A DNA stretch of 35,486 bases from NCBI GenBank assembly GCA_003220615.1, contig QHTB01000163.1, positions 1-35,486 on the forward strand, written 5' to 3'. Of the stretch, positions 33,151 through 35,486 are shown in pieces; within the stretch, counting starts at the first letter, position 1, and each line of letters starts with the position of its first letter. The notes below the pieces were generated by a model, which had not been told where the DNA came from, searched no databases, and worked only from the letters and a program-made list of their open reading frames with translations. Origin of the DNA: Candidatus Rokuibacteriota bacterium (GTDB lineage Bacteria; Methylomirabilota; Methylomirabilia; Rokubacteriales; CSP1-6). Position numbers and translations under genes: made by a program.

Positions 33151-34221
33151 ATGCAACCCGGCTGGCTGAAACAGTACTTCCATCAGCACGTCGACCCTCA
33201 ACACGTCGACGTCTCGCGGCGTGACTTCGTGAAGTCGGGCTTCGTGGCGGGAGTGGCCGCCGGGGTGGCCGCGGGCGCGGCCGGATCGGCCGAGCAGGCC
33301 GAGGCGCAGACGTACATCAATCCGCTGGGAGGCCAGTGGTGGCCGTCGTCGTGGGGCGCCCAGGACGTGCGTGGCGCCAACAACCGGATCACACCGGCGA
33401 AAGTGCTGGAGGCGGCGCATCTCATCAAGACCGGGAAGATCTATCAGCTCGGCCGCGTGCTGGAGAAGGGCATCCCGCTCTTCGGCGAGCGCCTCGGCGC
33501 TCACGTGGTGTTGCCGGGCACGCCGACGGGCGGCCCGTTCGGCAACCACAAGCTGTACTACCACGACGAGCTGTTCGTCGGAGAGATCGGCCAGATCGGC
33601 TCTCAGTTCGACGGCCTCGGTCACATCGGCATGATGGCGAGTGACGGCAAGATCCGTTACTACAACGGCTACACGCAGGAAGAGGTCGGCACGGCGTACG
33701 GAATCAAGAAGGTCGGCATCGAGGAGCTGAAGCCGTTCTTCACGCGCGGCATTCTGCTCGACGTCCTGGCCGTCAAGGGCGGCGAGCGCCTGCCCATCGG
33801 CTACGTGATCACGATGGACGACGTGCAGCAGACGCTGCGGCGCCAGGGAATCCGGGAGCCGGGCGAGGGAGACGCCGTGCTGTTCCGTACCGGCCACGGC
33901 AAGCTCTGGAAGAAGGACAACGCGGAGTTCAACAAGGGCTGCCCCGGGCCGGGCGCGACGGTGGGGCGCTGGCTGGTCGAGCGCAAGGTCTGCGTGGTCG
34001 GCGGCGACACCTGGCCCGTGGAGGCGGTGCCGGGCGAGAGCGCCGACCTGCCGTTCGCCTGTCATGCCATCTGGATCACGATGAACGGCATCTTCATCAA
34101 CGAGAACCTCGACCTCGAGGCGCTCGCGGCCGACAAAGCGTACGAGTTCGCGTGGTCCTTCAACCCGCTGCCGCTCAAGGGCGCGACAGGCTCGCCCGGA
34201 AACTCGGTGGCGATCGCCTGA
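33151..34221 (+). CDS. Tat-exported cyclase-family protein (kynurenine formamidase-like)
   Basis: A 356-residue member of the cyclase family (PF04199; kynurenine formamidase-like metal hydrolases). A long n-region leads to the twin arginine SRRDFVKSG (22-30) and an Ala/Gly-rich core ending near AEAQ. The catalytic domain keeps D154 and H158 of the metal motif, but the canonical HxGTHxD reads QIGSQFD (Q148, Q152), as in a divergent subgroup with QFDGLGH. It may hydrolyse an amide or lactone; metal binding differs from the canonical site. ATG has only a weak Shine-Dalgarno and is likely coupled to the small gene's stop. Confidence 0.85.
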   Translation: MQPGWLKQYFHQHVDPQHVDVSRRDFVKSGFVAGVAAGVAAGAAGSAEQAEAQTYINPLGGQWWPSSWGAQDVRGANNRITPAKVLEAAHLIKTGKIYQLGRVLEKGIPLFGERLGAHVVLPGTPTGGPFGNHKLYYHDELFVGEIGQIGSQFDGLGHIGMMASDGKIRYYNGYTQEEVGTAYGIKKVGIEELKPFFTRGILLDVLAVKGGERLPIGYVITMDDVQQTLRRQGIREPGEGDAVLFRTGHGKLWKKDNAEFNKGCPGPGATVGRWLVERKVCVVGGDTWPVEAVPGESADLPFACHAIWITMNGIFINENLDLEALAADKAYEFAWSFNPLPLKGATGSPGNSVAIA

Positions 34222-34910
34222 CCGACGGCCTGAGCCGCGGCCGATGGCGCGAGGGCGTCGTCCTCTCGCTCGCCCTCGTGCCCTCGGTGTTCGTCTACGC
34301 GACGGTGTTCGGCGGCCTCGCCGTCCAGGCCGGCCTGCACGTCGTCGAGGTGCTCGCGATGTCCGTGCTCGTCTTCGCGGGCGCCTCCCAGTTCGTCGCC
34401 GTGCCCATGATCGCGGCCGGCGCGTCGCCGCTCTCCGTCATCCTCACCACCTACGTCGTGAACATGCGTCACTACCTGATGGCGGCGACGCTGGCGCCGT
34501 CCTTCGGAGCGTTCTCGCGCCGGCGATTGGCGCTGATCGCGCATGTCGTCAACGACGAGTCGTTCGCGGTCGCGGTGTCGCGATCGCGGCCGCCCGACGC
34601 CGCGGTCTTCCTCGGCAGCGCGGCCGCCATCTTCGTCGCCTTCGTGGGTGGCGTCACGGTGGGGACGCTGATCGGCGGCCGGGTCGCCGAACCCGAGCGC
34701 TACGGCCTCGACTTCGCCTTTCCCGCGGTCTTCCTCGCCCTGGTCGCCACCCAGCTCCGCCACCGTCGAGACTGGCTCGTCGCCGTTGGTAGCGCTCTTG
34801 CGGCGCTCGCCATCGCCGTCAGGCTCCCCGGCAACTGGCACATCATCATCGCCGGCCTGACGGTGAGCGGCGCGGGAGCACTGTTCGGCGATCCCGAGGA
34901 CACCGCGTGA
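34152..34910 (+). CDS. azlC: AzlC family branched-chain amino acid exporter subunit
   Basis: AzlC-type inner-membrane protein, large subunit of the AzlCD exporter of branched-chain amino acids. Hydrophobic segments include VVLSLALVPSVFVYATVFGG, VLAMSVLVFAGASQFVAV (family hallmark AGASQF), LSVILTTYVVNMRHYLM (NMRH hallmark) and three later ones. The only standard start before TM1 is GTG at 34152, inside the cyclase gene, giving 252 residues with a hydrophilic lead that looks non-native; a CTG at 34218 overlapping the cyclase stop (CTGA) would fit homologue lengths better. The stop overlaps azlD (GTGA). Confidence 0.87.
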   Translation: MVLQPAAAQGRDRLARKLGGDRLTDGLSRGRWREGVVLSLALVPSVFVYATVFGGLAVQAGLHVVEVLAMSVLVFAGASQFVAVPMIAAGASPLSVILTTYVVNMRHYLMAATLAPSFGAFSRRRLALIAHVVNDESFAVAVSRSRPPDAAVFLGSAAAIFVAFVGGVTVGTLIGGRVAEPERYGLDFAFPAVFLALVATQLRHRRDWLVAVGSALAALAIAVRLPGNWHIIIAGLTVSGAGALFGDPEDTA

Positions 34911-35228
34911 GGGCGAGCGTGGCGCTGACGATCGCCGGTATGGCGCTTGCCACCTATCTCACTCGCGCTCCGCTGCTGCTGGCGCTGGCCCGTCGGCCGC
35001 TGCCAGCGCGGCTCCGGCTGTGGCTGCGCCTGATCCCGCTCGCCGTCCTGCCCGCGCTGGCGGTGCCGATGGTCCTGGCGCCGGGGGGCCAGCTCGTGGT
35101 CAGCGCCGGCGAGCCTCGGGCTGTGGGGCGCCGTCGCGGTGTTCGTGCTGGCCGGCCGTCGCGTGAACCTGCTCGTGAGCGTGGCGGTGGGTGTCGCCGT
35201 CGTCGCCGTCCTCCGGGCGATCGGGTAA
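34907..35228 (+). pseudogene. azlD: AzlD family protein, frameshifted
   Basis: Small AzlCD subunit. From GTG at 34907 the frame gives MRASVALTIAGMALATYLTR and following TM-like segments up to VPMVLAPG, then loses the pattern and runs on as Arg-rich shadow to 35341. In the +1 frame the expected C-terminal membrane part (LGLWGAVAVFVLAGRRVN, then [17 protein letters not shown]) resumes and stops at TAA 35226-35228. Removing one G from the six-G run at 35083-35088 restores a continuous protein of about 106 residues, the usual AzlD size. Either a real frameshift, a phase-variable tract or a sequencing error. Confidence 0.75.
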
Positions 35229-35231
35229 GAT
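35226..35231 (+). promoter_or_regulatory. Candidate -10 element (TAAGAT) for leaderless thyX
   Basis: TAAGAT overlaps the azlD stop and ends seven bases before ATG at 35239, with no Shine-Dalgarno between them, predicting a leaderless transcript. Confidence 0.4.
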
Positions 35232-35238
35232 CAGCGAG

Positions 35239-35486
35239 ATGGTGGAGTCGTTCACCGCCGACGAGCGCGCGGCCCTCGCTCCTTACGTCACGAATCTCGA
35301 CGGTCCGGTCTTCGCGCTCACCAATCTTCCCGAGGTGGTGAAGGGCGCGCTCTTCGCGCGTTACTCGCGCTCGCCGAAGTCGCTCCGGCGTCTGCTCCTC
35401 GATGAGTTTATGGGAACCGGAGCGCTTGTTAGTTCTGTTGGCGCAGTATTCGATACGACACGCGCCGAACAGCTCTACGAGCGCGT
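35239..35486 (+). CDS. thyX: ThyX-like FAD-dependent thymidylate synthase (5' part only)
   Basis: The frame is open from ATG at 35239 to the right edge (82 codons), so only the N-terminus is visible. The blocks [20 protein letters not shown] and [19 protein letters not shown], then [10 protein letters not shown], match the N-terminal region of ThyX-type flavin-dependent thymidylate synthases, which methylate dUMP with methylene-tetrahydrofolate and release tetrahydrofolate. The diagnostic RHR-type motif lies outside the window. Codons 55-75 (about 35401-35460) use AT-ending codons unlike the rest of the window. Confidence 0.72.
   Translation, partial: MVESFTADERAALAPYVTNLDGPVFALTNLPEVVKGALFARYSRSPKSLRRLLLDEFMGTGALVSSVGAVFDTTRAEQLYER

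Noticed and set aside
35229..35341. C-terminal extension of azlD in its original frame to 35341
   Set aside because: It overlaps the start of thyX and is Arg/Ser-rich non-membrane sequence, unlike AzlD; the neighbouring frame carries the true end.

Overview
The window is GC-rich (about two thirds G+C by eye) and densely coded, with many ATGA/GTGA gene overlaps and no gene-free stretch over about 200 bases. The gene set includes a Tol-Pal envelope system, several Tat-exported enzymes, an LLM-type flavin/F420 enzyme, a GldFG-type ABC-2 transporter with a DUF4340 protein, and ThyX. This suggests a free-living, diderm (outer-membrane) bacterium from soil or subsurface. The style resembles Candidatus Rokubacteria / Methylomirabilota, but that placement is an inference without a search. 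I see no phage, transposon, CRISPR array, rRNA or tRNA.

Layout. (1) 1-519, minus: an exported protein cut by the left edge. (2) 676-6849, plus: LipM-like octanoyltransferase, Nudix hydrolase, leucyl aminopeptidase, PHP phosphoesterase, Spx/ArsC-like protein, a Tat amidohydrolase and a Tat dienelactone hydrolase. (3) 7050-7892, minus: a double-hotdog protein, nearly abutting a long plus-strand run. (4) 7906-17096, plus: MFS transporter, bifunctional nuclease, AAA ATPase with an altered Walker A, methyltransferase, YbgC thioesterase, then the GldA/F/G-like transporter genes and a four-repeat DUF4340 protein. (5) 17133-18891: divergent diiron ferritin-like protein and metallo-beta-lactamase-fold hydrolase. 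(6) 18896-22124: PTR1-like SDR with an EthD-like protein, DUF502 membrane protein, alpha/beta hydrolase and orphan anti-sigma-like zinc-finger protein. (7) 22203-27095, minus: complete tolQ-tolR-tolA/tonB-tolB-pal-cpoB operon. (8) 27159-32924: LolA-like exported protein, Mpg glycosylase, threonine synthase-like enzyme, CgeB-like glycosyltransferase, DHODH-like flavoprotein and LLM oxidoreductase. (9) 33067-35486, plus: a short gene of 26 codons with a strong promoter and Shine-Dalgarno, a Tat cyclase, azlC, a frameshifted azlD and the start of thyX.

How they fit together. Tol-Pal genes couple the inner membrane to the outer membrane; their usual partner ybgC lies about 10 kb away beside the ABC-2 module. 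The PTR1-like reductase and ThyX could together support folate and thymidylate metabolism without FolA/ThyA (inference). Two translation-start styles coexist: genes with a clear Shine-Dalgarno, and several with a TANNNT -10-like hexamer only 5-9 bases before the start codon, which predicts leaderless mRNAs. The least explained items are the 26-codon gene before the Tat cyclase, the azlD frameshift at a six-G run, and the AAA protein with A in place of the Walker A Thr/Ser.
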